In this document: piece after piece, positions 45,565 to 55,882 of the stretch | How positions within the stretch are numbered: position 1 is the stretch's first letter | Layout: each line of letters begins with the position of its first letter | Source: Taxawa tesnikishii (nom. ined.) | Taxonomy: Eukaryota; Ascomycota; Dothideomycetes; Dothideales | Reading direction: 5' to 3' | Assembly: GCA_030247885.1 (NCBI GenBank) | Contig: JAPDRO010000005.1 | Span: forward strand, 310,001-374,000 | Length of the DNA: 64,000 nucleotides | Translations under genes and position numbers: made by a program | Notes under the pieces: model-generated | What the model was told of the DNA's origin: nothing | The model's input: the letters and a program-made list of their open reading frames with translations, nothing else | Databases searched by the model: none

Positions 45565-47023
45565 ATGTCCATACCAGGTCTTTCAATCCCCGGTCTCGAC
45601 CTCCCATCACTAGCCGCTGCTTCCTCGGCCACGTCCGTCGCGGCCGCTGTCCGACCTCCCCGAACAGAAGAACTTCCCGCGCAGACCGAACTCCGTTTCG
45701 AGGTTGCCTTCGGTACCACCTACACCGTCAAACTCGCACGCGGCACCGCCGACTTCCTCGGCACCGAGCTCACGCCCAATGTGCCGCAAACGTTTTCCGG
45801 AACGAAAGGAGCTATATTCACATGGAACGGCTGTGCGCTGGAGATCTCCGGCGAGGCTGAGAGCGAGTATGTCGGATCTGAGACGGACTACATGAAGAAA
45901 TGGATCACGGCGCATCAGATGCTAGAGACTATGCGAGACGACTTCTCCACCAATCCCAACTCCGAGCCGCCACGAGTGTTGATTGTTGGGTCGGACAATG
46001 TGGGCAAGACGTCGCTGGCCCGCTGTTTTGCGGCCTGGAGTCTGCGCATGTCTCGCACACCCACAATCGTGAACTTGGACCCCGCGAGGGCCTTCTCACC
46101 ATTCCTGGCTCCTTGACCGCCGTCACGTTAAGCAGCATACTCGACGTCGAAGACGGCTGGGGATCTGCACCTATTTCCGGACCGACTGCCATCCCCGTCA
46201 AGACACCACTAGTCTATCACTACCCTTTCGCCTCGCCAGAGACCAACACGGCCTTGTTCAAACCCCTCATAACGCGCGCTGCCCTCGCAGTAACGAGCAA
46301 ACTGGAAGAGGACCCCACGCGAAAGCCTCTGGCATCATCATCGACACCCCGGGCAGCATCAACAACGCGCGCAACGGCTACGAGAACATCGCACACATCA
46401 TCTCCGAATTCAGCATCAACACCGTCTTCGTTCTCGGTAGCGAGCGGCTCTCCAGTGACCTACGCCGGCGGTTCGCAGCGTCTAAGCACGCAATCAGCGA
46501 GGACGAGGTCGTCGTGCTCAGAGTGCCCGAGAGCAAAGGCGCGGTAACGCGCGACGAGGACTTCATGCGCGGCCTCCGGCAGTCGCAGGTCAGGAACTAC
46601 TTCTTCGGCTCGCAAGGTCGGGAGAACGCCGCTCCTCTAAACCCGCACGGCCAGTGGTGGGACTTCGGCGACCTGACCATATATCGCGCCGTCGACCCGA
46701 GCGCAGCGCCCACAAGCCTATCATTCCTGCCGGGTATGGACGAGGATGAAGGAGCGACGGGCCAGCAAGGCAGGGAAGGCGGCTTTGAGTGCACAACGCC
46801 AAATCAGGGCATGGTGGACGCGATTCTGGCCGTTAAACTTTGTGCTGGGAACGCAGGTATCGACGCGGTGAGAGACAGTTGCGTCATGGGATTCGTGTAT
46901 GTGGCAGAAGTGGACGAGACCAGGAAGAAAGTCAGATTCTTGGCGCCGCATCCGAGTCGATGGGGTGACAAGCCATTGGTCTGGGGAAATTGGCCGGAGG
47001 GCGTGGGTGATTTGGTTGCGTGA
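45565..47023 (+). CDS. CLP1: CLP1, pre-mRNA 3'-end processing factor IA subunit
   Basis: The start MSIPGLSIPGLDLPSLAAAS is followed by the N-terminal beta domain (QTELRFEVAFGTTYTVKLAR, GTADFLGTELTPNV, FTWNGCALEISGEAESEYVG). The P-loop is GSDNVGKTSLAR, then VNLDP, GLLTIPGSLTAVTLSSILDV, PLVYHYPFASPETN, GIIIDTPGSINNARNGYENI, and the C-terminal domain AVTRDEDFMRGLRQSQVRNY. Clp1 binds Pcf11 in cleavage factor IA; the metazoan form is an RNA kinase. Two one-base frame changes fit missing C at CCCC 46080-46083 (LDP|REGLLT) and CCCC 46313-46316 (EEDP|AKASGIIID). No intron. Since Clp1 is essential in yeast, decay is unlikely and sequencing error is likely. Confidence 0.93.
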
Positions 47024-47493
47024 GGGGACATGGGTGATTCTGGTGAAGGAATAATGTCTTTAGCCAAAGCGAGGCGTCTGGCGCTCGGAAAAGGGCATCC
47101 ACGTTTGATAGCACAACTCAAGGAGCAAGGAGCAAATTCTTTAGACGGAGGGCCCTGCTATATTGGGGTTGCACCATCGACCAAGTCACGTCTCCAGCTC
47201 CTCTAGTCCCTACGTATAAGGTTAAAACCAGGTGCAAGAAGAACCGCGCTTGTCGCAGGAGAACACCCGTGGTAGGTACTACGCCGATGCATCGCAATGT
47301 TTCAAGAAAAGAGTGTACAAGTACGCGACCGGGGCCGGCCGCTTCCTCACAAGGACCAAAAAGGTGGTATCGAACTCGTAAGACCCAGAACGCCGGTTCC
47401 CATACCAACCAGGTAACCCAACCAGGTAACGTTGTTCAACACCCTCCATCGTGGTTAGGATAAAGGCCCGTTATCCCATCACTGCAGTAATAC
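47024..47493. other. Intergenic region between convergent genes
   Basis: Contains the CCAACCAGGTAAC direct repeat (two copies at about 47406-47429). No gene seen. The donor-like GGCGTGAGT at the nominal end of the coiled-coil gene leaves open a further 3' exon here. Confidence 0.5.
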
Positions 47494-50400
47494 TCACGCC
47501 ATCAGAGCCTGAGCCTTCTCCCTCTCCTCCAGGATTTGGGCCTGCAGCTTGCGCATCTGACGCATCGCCTCATCACGCTCACCCTGCAGCTCCGCAACCT
47601 CGTATTGACTCGCGTTGATCAGCTGCACGACCTCCTTCATCTCCGAGTCCGCCTCCGCAAGCGCAGTCTCGAGATCACGCACGCGCTGCTCCAGCAGAGC
47701 CGTCCTGCTGGCTTCAGCAAGCGTTCCCGTGGGGCCAGCACTGGTCTTGCCCAGACGCGGGCTGCGCGCACTGAACAGTGGCGTCGAGGGCGAAAGACGC
47801 TGTGGCGAAGGAATAGTGATGCGGAGGCGTTGGAGCTGCGTGCTGTTGGCAGCTTCCATGCGCTTGACGTCTTCTTCGTGGTCGCCGAGGGTGGTCTCGG
47901 AGTGTTGCTGCGCGGCGATGACGCGGTCTTCCATCGTCTTCAGCTTGGTTTGCATCTCGACGATGCGGGCTGTCGACGCGGATTGCTCTTCTTCTCCTTT
48001 GGCGACAGCGTTCGTCAGGCGCTGGCGCAGCTCGGCGTTAGACTGTAGCTGCTCCTGAACCTGGGCAGCAAGCTTCTCCATGTTGTTAGCCGCCTCAAGA
48101 AGCTGGGATGAGAGGTCGTCTTCCTCCGAGGGGAGAGAAGCCGCACGCTCGCGGTAGAACTCGGCCTCGCGGAGAGCAGCGTCACGCTCGTTCTCAGCAG
48201 CGATGATGCTCTGTCTGAGAACCTCGATCATGGACTCGCGCTGCGCAGCACCAAGTGGCGAGTCGGATCCGTGGGAGTTGCGTGAGGAGATGCCGAGTCC
48301 CATGAAGTCGGCAGGTGCTTCCTCCTTCAACTGTGGGATGATTATGTCGTGCTCCTCAAGAAGCTCACGAAGCGATCGCGTCTCCTGTTCTGCACGGTCA
48401 AGGGCCAACTTCACACCACCAATGCTCTTCTCGCATTGCCATTTCTGCTCGAGAGCGTCATCGGCCCGTTTGCGGAGGAGAACGACTTCTTCTTTGAGGT
48501 GAGTGACCTCCCGATGGAAGGCAGTACGTCTTGGAGATGCGTCCTCCACGCGTAGACGCTCAGCAATGAGCTTGTTGATGGCGTTTGCGTGTTCCCTCTT
48601 CTGCTTTTCGTGCCTGATAAGCAGATTTTTGAGGGTCTGATGAAGGGCATCACGCTGTTCTTCAAGCTCCTTGTGGCGGTCATTGCTAGGCAGCTCCGCA
48701 CGCTGACCGGCATGGTCCTTGACGGAGCCAGATCGTGTGAGCGATGAGCCACGTCTGGGCGTTGCAGGATTCCTCGACGCCAATGAGGCGGAGCGACTGA
48801 GCTCTGAGCTTGGCCAGTGAGGTGCTGGTAGGATGTCGTCCTCCTCAGCAAACGACTTTTGCTCAAGTAGGAGTTGATGCTCTTCTCGAAGTGTTTGCAG
48901 TTCCTGTTGCATGCGCGCGTTCTCGTAATGAAGTGCTTGGTTCTCCGAGATCTCGGCTTCAAGACCTTCGATACGCGCGTTCAGTTGTGGCACAATCTCG
49001 TCGCGGAGATTGTCTCTTTGGCTCCTGTGTTGTTCGAGCTCTTCTCGCAATGCCGCAAGTAGGTCCTGGAAGTTATCCTTTGACTGACGTTCTTGGCTTA
49101 GCCTTCGGCGTGCGTCCTCCAGCGACGTCTCGAGTTCCCGAACTTGCTCATCGCTTTGCGGTTGCTTCGCTTGCTGTCTGTCGAAAAGCTCCTCTCCTAG
49201 CTCATGCACTTTCGCCTCCAGATCCCTTCGTTGACGCAGCTCTTCCGCGAACTTTTGGGCATACTCGGCCCGAAGTTGTGCTTTGTCTTGTTCTACCTTC
49301 CGCTTCGACTTTTCCATCTCTTCCATCTTCGCATCGGTGTCTGCCAAAGGGAACCGTGTTGAGCTTGCACCAGAATCTGAAAAATAATCACTTGTTCTTC
49401 TTCCAATCTCGGGTACTGTTGTGGGCATCTCGGCCCTGCACCGCTCGATCTCATCCTCCAGATCCATCTCCCTCCGAATTGAGCCTGCCAGCTCAGAGCT
49501 GACTTCCCGGAGCTCCTTCTCCAACTCCTCGACATGAGCATTGACGGCAGAGTTGCGAGAGAAGACTGGTGTGCCTGGTAAGTTGAAGAACTGGGCAGGA
49601 AGCTGTGCATTGGCTTTGTGAACGTCAAGCGCAGGCGGTGTAAGCCTGACATTAGATCCATCGTAATCGATCGTCTTGAGGAAAGGGGAGGGGTTATTGC
49701 AGGGGAACGAGAACGGTCAGAGAAGGTCGTGGTCGGTGAGTTTGTGCCAGTTGTCCTTGGTGAAGACTTCCAGCCAAAGAATGAGGATAGCTTGGAGTTT
49801 GGTGAGATCTGTCCCTTCCTGGGCGACATATTCTTCGACGACCGGGGCGAACCATCAGTGGACCTTAGGTATGCGCCGTCGTCCTGAATGGTCATGACCG
49901 GGGTTGGCATTGGGGCACTCCTTCTGTAAGAAGGATTCTTCCTCCGGGCTGGGGAGGTGGTTGGCGAAGTATCAAAGATTGTGCTGGTTGTCGAGGACGT
50001 TCTAACGTGGCCGTTGGTCTTATCCTTATCATAACGCGACGGCACGGGTATGCTCGAATGCCGACGGGAGGCTGGATGGCTGCGACGTTTTGTGGGCAAG
50101 ACAGTTTCCTCTTGTCGTGCAAGTCGCGAATCGATAGAAACGGCTCCGTCGTGTGCGACGGAGGGCATGGGGCCATTTAGACGCCTGTCGCCCTTGAGGG
50201 TCAGCATTACTCACTAGCGCTTTGGTCTCTTGTTCCTGCGAGGCACTGACGGTTCGAGATCCCTGGCTTCGTCATCAGCCGTGAGAGGGGGATAAAACGG
50301 TTGAAAGGCGCGTTGGCCGTTGCGGAACTGGACTGTCTATGGAGTACGGCCTGTCTGCAAGAGCTCCGTCATGGGGTCGGGGGACGCAACGGCGGAGAAG

Positions 50401-50633
50401 GATGTAGCTCTTGGTGAAGCGGTGTTTGGCAACGGCTTCCGCCGGATAGGAGACAAGATTGGAATCGAAGATGCTTGAGCCCTGAACGAGGAGAACGAAG
50501 GGATGCTGATTTGGGCAAGAGCGGGCTGCTGCTTCTGGCGCGCATAAGCTGATGCTGGTGCTGGTGCCGGTGCCGGTGCTGATGCGGGCTCGTGGTACGG
50601 CGCAGAGTTGGAGGGCGCCCGAGCGTGAGGCAT
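47494..50633 (-). CDS. Large coiled-coil protein of unknown function
   Basis: I recognise this as a conserved ascomycete coiled-coil protein without an assigned job. The N-terminus (ATG at 50633) is low-complexity: an AP-repeat, then IPILSPIRRKPLPNTASPRA, followed by Ser/Pro-rich segments with KLSSFFGWKSSPRTTGTNSP. Then FLKTIDYDGSNVRLTPPALD and QLPAQFFNLPGTPVFSRNS lead into about 670 residues of nearly continuous heptad coil (EELEKELREVSSELAGSIRR through the end). The layout, a disordered head with a short aromatic block and a long coil, suggests a scaffold or cytoskeletal tether. Frame changes occur at the GGGG run 49685-49688 and two or three times between 50150 and 50360. The nominal stop is followed by a GTGAGT donor, so the C-terminus may continue. 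Confidence 0.7.
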
Positions 50634-52698
50634 TGTGCGGGTTGGCGGTTGTTCAGCGCCGGTGGCACGACATTATCGACAGTTGGAGGTAGCGATGCAG
50701 GTTCGCGAAGCTAGACGAAGAGGAGATGTAAGGGCGTTGGAAAAGGAGGCGTGAAGCGCGAGGCTTGACACTCGGTGTCGATTAGCACGAGTTTTTGTAC
50801 AGGAGCCGACGCGCTGGTGGTGACAGTCTCAAGACGGTCTTAGCACTCTGGAATGTATGAGACTTTCCCAAACAGTCTCCAAAGAAGGATCCGCCGTGCG
50901 CGCGAAATCGACAGCGCCGGCGAGGCGAGGCGCCCGTCAAGAAAAGTTGCGGCCGGCCACTGAGTGGTGATGGCGAGCCGTGACCGTGATGCAGCATCCA
51001 GCGTCCAGCATGCGGCATCCAGCATCCTCCCGCTCTAGCCAGCGCGCGTGCGTCGGGTCTTGATGGCGCGGACAGCTTCGGCGCGGCTAGTCGCAGGTTC
51101 AGGGACACATGGGACATGATTGGCTTGCGGCAAACCGCCGGCGAACACAGCAAAAGGAGCTTCGGTTCATGCTCCACTCTAGCCCCGACCTCTAACACCC
51201 ACCACTACACGCAACCACGGTACCCGACTACGGGTACATGGTACATTACCGATTTAAAGGGGTCGTCGGGTCTGGGCAGAGACATGGCTTCCTCCCAAAC
51301 CATGTTGCACACACTGAGCGTCCAGCCACTCACTTACGTGCAACGACAGCCTACACCATGCGAACCCAAGGCCAGCACGCAACTGGCGGGAGTGGCAGTC
51401 GTTGCAACGTGCTCACACCAGCGCCTGTTGCCTACAAGTTGCCGGCCACAGTCCGAGACATTCACAGTCCGACGGGAGGGGTCGATGCAATACTAGTCTC
51501 GGAATTGCTTCACTCTGTGCTCAATCACAGAACAGGGCGCGTTTGCGTAGCATGCGTCTCATACCCGCCTCCGGCGCCTTTCTCTCAGAACTTTGGGATG
51601 CCAGCCATCGACGACAAGCACGAGGGTGATCGAGAAGCTGAGGCCCAGAGCCTTCCATGATCTCATCAACAGTCAACCTGATCGCAGCAAGATGCAAGGC
51701 TTGACTTGTGCCGTGCTGATCGTGTCTCTTGTTTCGCGGGAGGTACCATGTCTTCTTATCCAACACCGTGGTGTGAGGGACGAGCATCCTCTGATGATGT
51801 GTCCTCATTGCTCACTCAGTGGGGGTGCATGAGCACTACTGGGTGTCTATACTGAGAGATCCGCTCACTAAGTTGGTGCCGTGAGCCCTCTGTCAACCAG
51901 TTTGAATCCAAGATGTCTTTGCCCTGTTTCTTCGTGGATCTGAACCCTTCTTGTTCATTCGGTTCTTCGAAAACACTAGGTAGACGCAGTTCCGGACGGG
52001 TCCGTCCCGTCTAGATCTTTATGTCTGATGCCTTGCAGTGCTTGTCACGATAGAACAAGAAAAATCTATCACGCTAGCCTTACAACCCTCACCCTCACTA
52101 GCCTCGGTTCTGTGAGAACGTATACGTCCCTCGCTTCCCACCATACTTCTTTTGAGAAGCAAGAGTCGGCAAGATCGAACGTATCGACAACAGCTTGCCT
52201 GACCCAGAATCGTCTCGTTGATCGCAATCAGCTGAGTGCTGGTCTTCAAAGGAAATTTCAATGTGTAGGAGGGCTGGACAGAAGAGAGATCGGCCAACCG
52301 ATTCTGAGGACTAGGGGCAGAACCATCGAGCTCATGTGTTAGCGTAGGTGAATCTCAATAATACTTCTCGTATCAAACGATGTAAGAAGCGTACAAGAAC
52401 GATCCTCGTTAGTTCGAACTGATAGTGCTGCTATCAATCCTCAAGGTCTCTTCCAGCATGCCGTTCTTAATTCTTGAAGAGACGTGACTCGATGACACAC
52501 TTTCGTGTCAGCATGGGTACAGAAGCAGTTTAACCCCTGCTCCGGAACGCCGTCCCTTGCTCTTTCGCCAAACAATGCCAGTAGAAGTACATCCTTACAC
52601 CTGCATCTGCATCCGATCCGCTCCATCTTGGAGTCGTCTGACCTGGCCCATCTTCCTCCTCTTTCGCAACCATGTCGATTCGCGGTGGAAGGTGTCCT
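50634..52698. other. Intergenic region, about 2 kb, no supported gene
   Basis: Several open frames of 60-140 codons on both strands overlap and have no family likeness. A GC-rich stretch around 50990-51030 has short imperfect copies of CCAGCATCC/CCAGCGTCC. Nothing else seen. Confidence 0.6.
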
Positions 52699-53277
52699 CT
52701 ATGCCCTCGCCTCCTTTCCCGATCTCCACCGCTCCTTCCCTTCCAGCAATCTCTGCGCCTGCTCCCTCATCGCGACCCTATCCTCCTTGCTGAAGATGGT
52801 ATCTCCCAACCGTCCTCGCCTCTTCTGGAACTCCTCGTTGTCCTTCTCCGCTTGGGCGTATGTCTCCTTGTTCCACTCCGCATAGTCCTCCGGCTCCTCG
52901 GGCCACACAAAGGGACTGTCCATTTCCACCGTCATTTTCTTGCTGCTCTTGGGCCGGTACCAGTGATTTGCTTTGGGCCTGAGAGTTCCTTCTTTTCCCT
53001 GCTGTACCTTTTTTGGTACACGAAGGAGCGGATGTTGACGGCGCGCACGTTGTAGGCGTGCCAGAGGTAGTCGCGCATGTCGAGTTTGTTCATTTCAAGG
53101 GCACGATGAAGGACGCGAACATGGGACCGAGACGATCGTTGCGGAGGAGGGTGACGGTGAAGTTAGGCCTATGCAAAGGTATCAATGTTGATGCCAAACA
53201 ATGGATGTGATGTAAGAAACGTACAGGAAGACCTCCTTTGCGCCCACCTTGAAGGGCGCCCTTGCGAAGCCAGCCAT
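52699..53277 (-). CDS. Mitochondrial large-subunit ribosomal protein uL23m (Mrp20)
   Basis: The start MAGFARAPFKVGAKEVFLPN at 53277 spans an intron (53169-53224) just before the P of LPN. It continues FTVTLLRNDRLGPMFASFIV, NKLDMRDYLWHAYNVRAVNI, RSFVYQKKVQQGKEGTLRPK, ANHWYRPKSSKKMTVEM and PFVWPEEPEDYAEWNKETY. This is the fungal uL23m pattern. uL23 lies by the exit tunnel of the mitoribosome. Two one-base frame changes interrupt it: near 53096 (VPL|EMNKLD) and in the six-T run 53009-53014 (QKK), each as if one base were missing. The start is head to head with the DUF202 gene (329 bp). Confidence 0.9.
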
Positions 53278-53606
53278 CTTCTGGTTCGTTCAACACGATC
53301 CGATATCCGAAATCTCCTCAATGCGCTCCTGGAAAAATGTGAGATAGGGTTTTGTATTCCGAGCACGGTAAATCCAGAGATGGTCTTGCGGTAGGTGGGT
53401 TTAAGGGTGCGAATGCGACTCTCACAGCTCCACCGAAATCTTCGGCAACTTCACTCCCGAATCCTTGGCATTTGGTATGCGGGCGGTGGAACAATCACCT
53501 CATTTGCATCATCGGTGATAGAAGTGGAAGGCATGCCGTAAGCTTTCCTTGCCAAACCTTTGTACTCTGGTAGGATTCAATCTTTTATAATCTCTCCTTG
53601 GGGAAC

Positions 53607-54302
53607 ATGACGACTGCAACAAGCGCGATTGAACCGTACTACCCATATCAAGCTCGACCGGTTGAGGTGCATCAGTAGGTTTTGTTTTCGTATACCACAC
53701 CTTTCTTCGAACGCGGACTAGAGCTCACCGTGTCTCCAGGAGCAATAACTACGACCGCCATGTCTTCATTCAGCGGCCCTTACTAGGGTCTCTCCTCTTC
53801 GACAACACCGACTCAGATGCCCGAGACCATTGTGCGAATGAGAGAAGTACGGCGCTTCCGTTCGCTAACGGACTTCCATACTCTTTTCTTTTGCTCCTTT
53901 CTGCAAAAAGCATGTTCCTAACATGACAAAAGCGTTCCTGTCATGGCTACGCCTAGCAGTCTACATGGCCATTGTGTCCGTCGCCATTCTGATCTCTTTC
54001 CACCTCAAACACGAGCCTACACCACTTGAACGTCGAGTCGCATTGCCATTCGGCATCATTTTCTGGTTGCTCAGTCTGGCGTGCCTCGCCAGTGGGACGA
54101 GTAATTACGTCAAGACAGTCTCGAGGTACAGCCGGCGCCAGGCGCTGGTTCAGACTGGGTTCAAGACACAGATTGTCAGTTGTCTGATTTGGCTGAAGAG
54201 ATGTCATGGCTAATGCTTGTGGGTCAGGTCTTTACGGTAGTCGCAACAGCTATTGTCGCTGCTTGCATATTGTTTCTTTCGACCAACGCTACAACTCGCT
54301 GA
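53607..54302 (+). CDS. DUF202-domain small membrane protein
   Basis: Four exons (53607-53674, 53740-53846, 53933-54174, 54228-54302) join in frame to 163 residues. Exon 1 gives MTTATSAIEPYYPYQARPVE. The DUF202 signature follows: DNTDSDARDHCANERTFLSW, then LRLAVYMAIVSVAILIS, ALPFGIIFWLLSLACLASG, YVKTVSRYSRRQALVQTG and the last span VFTVVATAIVAACILFL. Three membrane helices are predicted. The family includes the YidH-type and the transmembrane module of Vtc1-like vacuolar transporter chaperones; the function of this stand-alone form is unknown. Splice sites were assigned by eye; the phase agreement across all four exons supports them. Confidence 0.88.
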
Positions 54303-54506
54303 GCGTTCTCCTTTCATCGTACAGGTTTCATTCAAACCAGCCATCACCGTAGAGTCGCCAGCAGTCAGATACGGAGATATTTGCCCCAACCCACAGATCC
54401 ATCTCGTGCTGAAACACGTACTTTCAACCTGTATCGTGACATCCTCGGCTAAGCTGGCGTCATTCCGAACGAAAGATCTCATCCTTCTCACACAACTGAC
54501 TTGGGA

Positions 54507-55492
54507 TCATATGTCCAGCAAAGCCCAAGTCTGATCATCTACTGTCGTGTAGATCAAACCCAGTGCCTGCAGCTCATCGCCAGCCTTCAGCACATCCGCC
54601 ACATCCATCTGAGTGCGCGTAGCAATATCCTGCATGTGCAGCCCTCATTCGTCTGTGGTGTGTTGGTAATGCACTGGTACACCTTTCTTGCGCCGCTCGA
54701 TGCTGTAGGTGGCAGCTTCCTGTCCCCACCACCGGATCCGCCATCTGCTGTGCCATACCCACTTTGCTGCTGACCGCCGTATTCTCCTTCTTGCGCACCG
54801 CTCTTGCCAAGCTGATCCGCAGGCCCGCGAGTAAAGTACAAGTGCACGACTGTCGCTTCTAGCAGGTGGTAGTTGATCTCGTTGTAATCAGTAATCGGCC
54901 GAATGACGTGCGACGCGACGTGTCGCTTTCCGAACGTCTTGAGTTTGCCCCAGACGCGCGCATATGAGTTCTCGGTCAGCTTGGACGGGTTGGACTCGCT
55001 GTCTGCCAGGGTGTCGCTATCGATCCATTGTTTTACTTCGAAAGTACCCGTGCCATCGTCCAATCGGTATGTCACGTTTGTCGTTTGCGTCGAAATGTTG
55101 CGGATCTGTCCTACGAATGTGACCTGCCTGAGGTTAGCAAAGGCCATGTTGTTGCAGCACAGCATTCTGTACTTGTGTTGCCTCTGCTCCATCGATCATG
55201 AAGTATTCTGCGTCTGGGTGTGGGTGTTGCGCGTCAATAAGCTGCTTGATTGTGACTGGCCGCAGTGTGTCTTTGTTGTAGCTCTAAACTGAATCAGCTC
55301 CTATTCATTTGTCGGAGCCAAGACTAGCTGACCTTCTTGCCGCTTGGGCTCTCTTGACTTCCTGGCATGAAGCCACCGCCGCCCGCTCCACCTTGAGCGC
55401 CATAGGAGGTTGTTGAATAATCACCGCCGTAGTCTATAGCATCCGGTTAGATGACGGGATTCCTGCAAAGATTTCCTCCAGAACTGACTCAT
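54507..55492 (-). CDS. RPA2: RPA2, replication protein A 32-kDa subunit
   Basis: The first exon seems to carry only ATGA (start 55492), then an intron, giving MNYGGDYSTTSYGAQGG in the second exon, the usual Gly/Ser/Tyr-rich phospho-head. A third exon has SYNKDTLRPVTIKQLIDAQH and EYFMIDGAEATQ. The OB-fold follows, VTFVGQIRNISTQTTNVTYR, LDDGTGTFEVKQWID and RVWGKLKTFGKRHVASHVIR. The C-terminal winged helix reads GLHMQDIATRTQMDVADVLK and ends DDQTWALLDI. RPA2 is part of the single-stranded-DNA-binding trimer in replication and repair. One frame change in CCC 54642-54644 (TNEG|LHMQDIA) fits a missing base. The stop faces that of the DUF202 gene; the start is 390 bp from DBP10. Confidence 0.93.
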
Positions 55493-55882
55493 CCTGAGAT
55501 GTAGTGTTGTTAGTTCAGACGCTCCCTACGGCGTGCAGAATTTCGAAGCGGCTGAGTTTGGGGAAGGTGTTGTTCTGGATACAAAGAGCTGTTCACTGTG
55601 GTACAACCTCGTGAACTAGAATGAGTCGAACAGTGTTTGAATGGTATAGTATCGCATAAAGGTGGTGGTGTTGGTGGGATGAAACGAGGGGCGGGCGACG
55701 CGTTTTTGCGGAGACGCGTATTCTCGTGATTATTGCCTGAGCAATGCAAACTGCACAAACTGCATAGACCAGCCGGGCCGAGGGCGGTGAGAAAGTCGGC
55801 TGCGGCGATGCGATTCTTGCCCGCCGACTCTTACAACGCAACACTTCGCGACTCTCTGTTCGTGTGGTCCGCAGTCGCCAAC

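Noticed and set aside
53757-53790. ATG at about 53761 as the start of the DUF202 protein
   Set aside because: That ATG is out of frame with the domain and stops after a few codons; the upstream ATG 53607 joined by an intron is in phase with all later exons.
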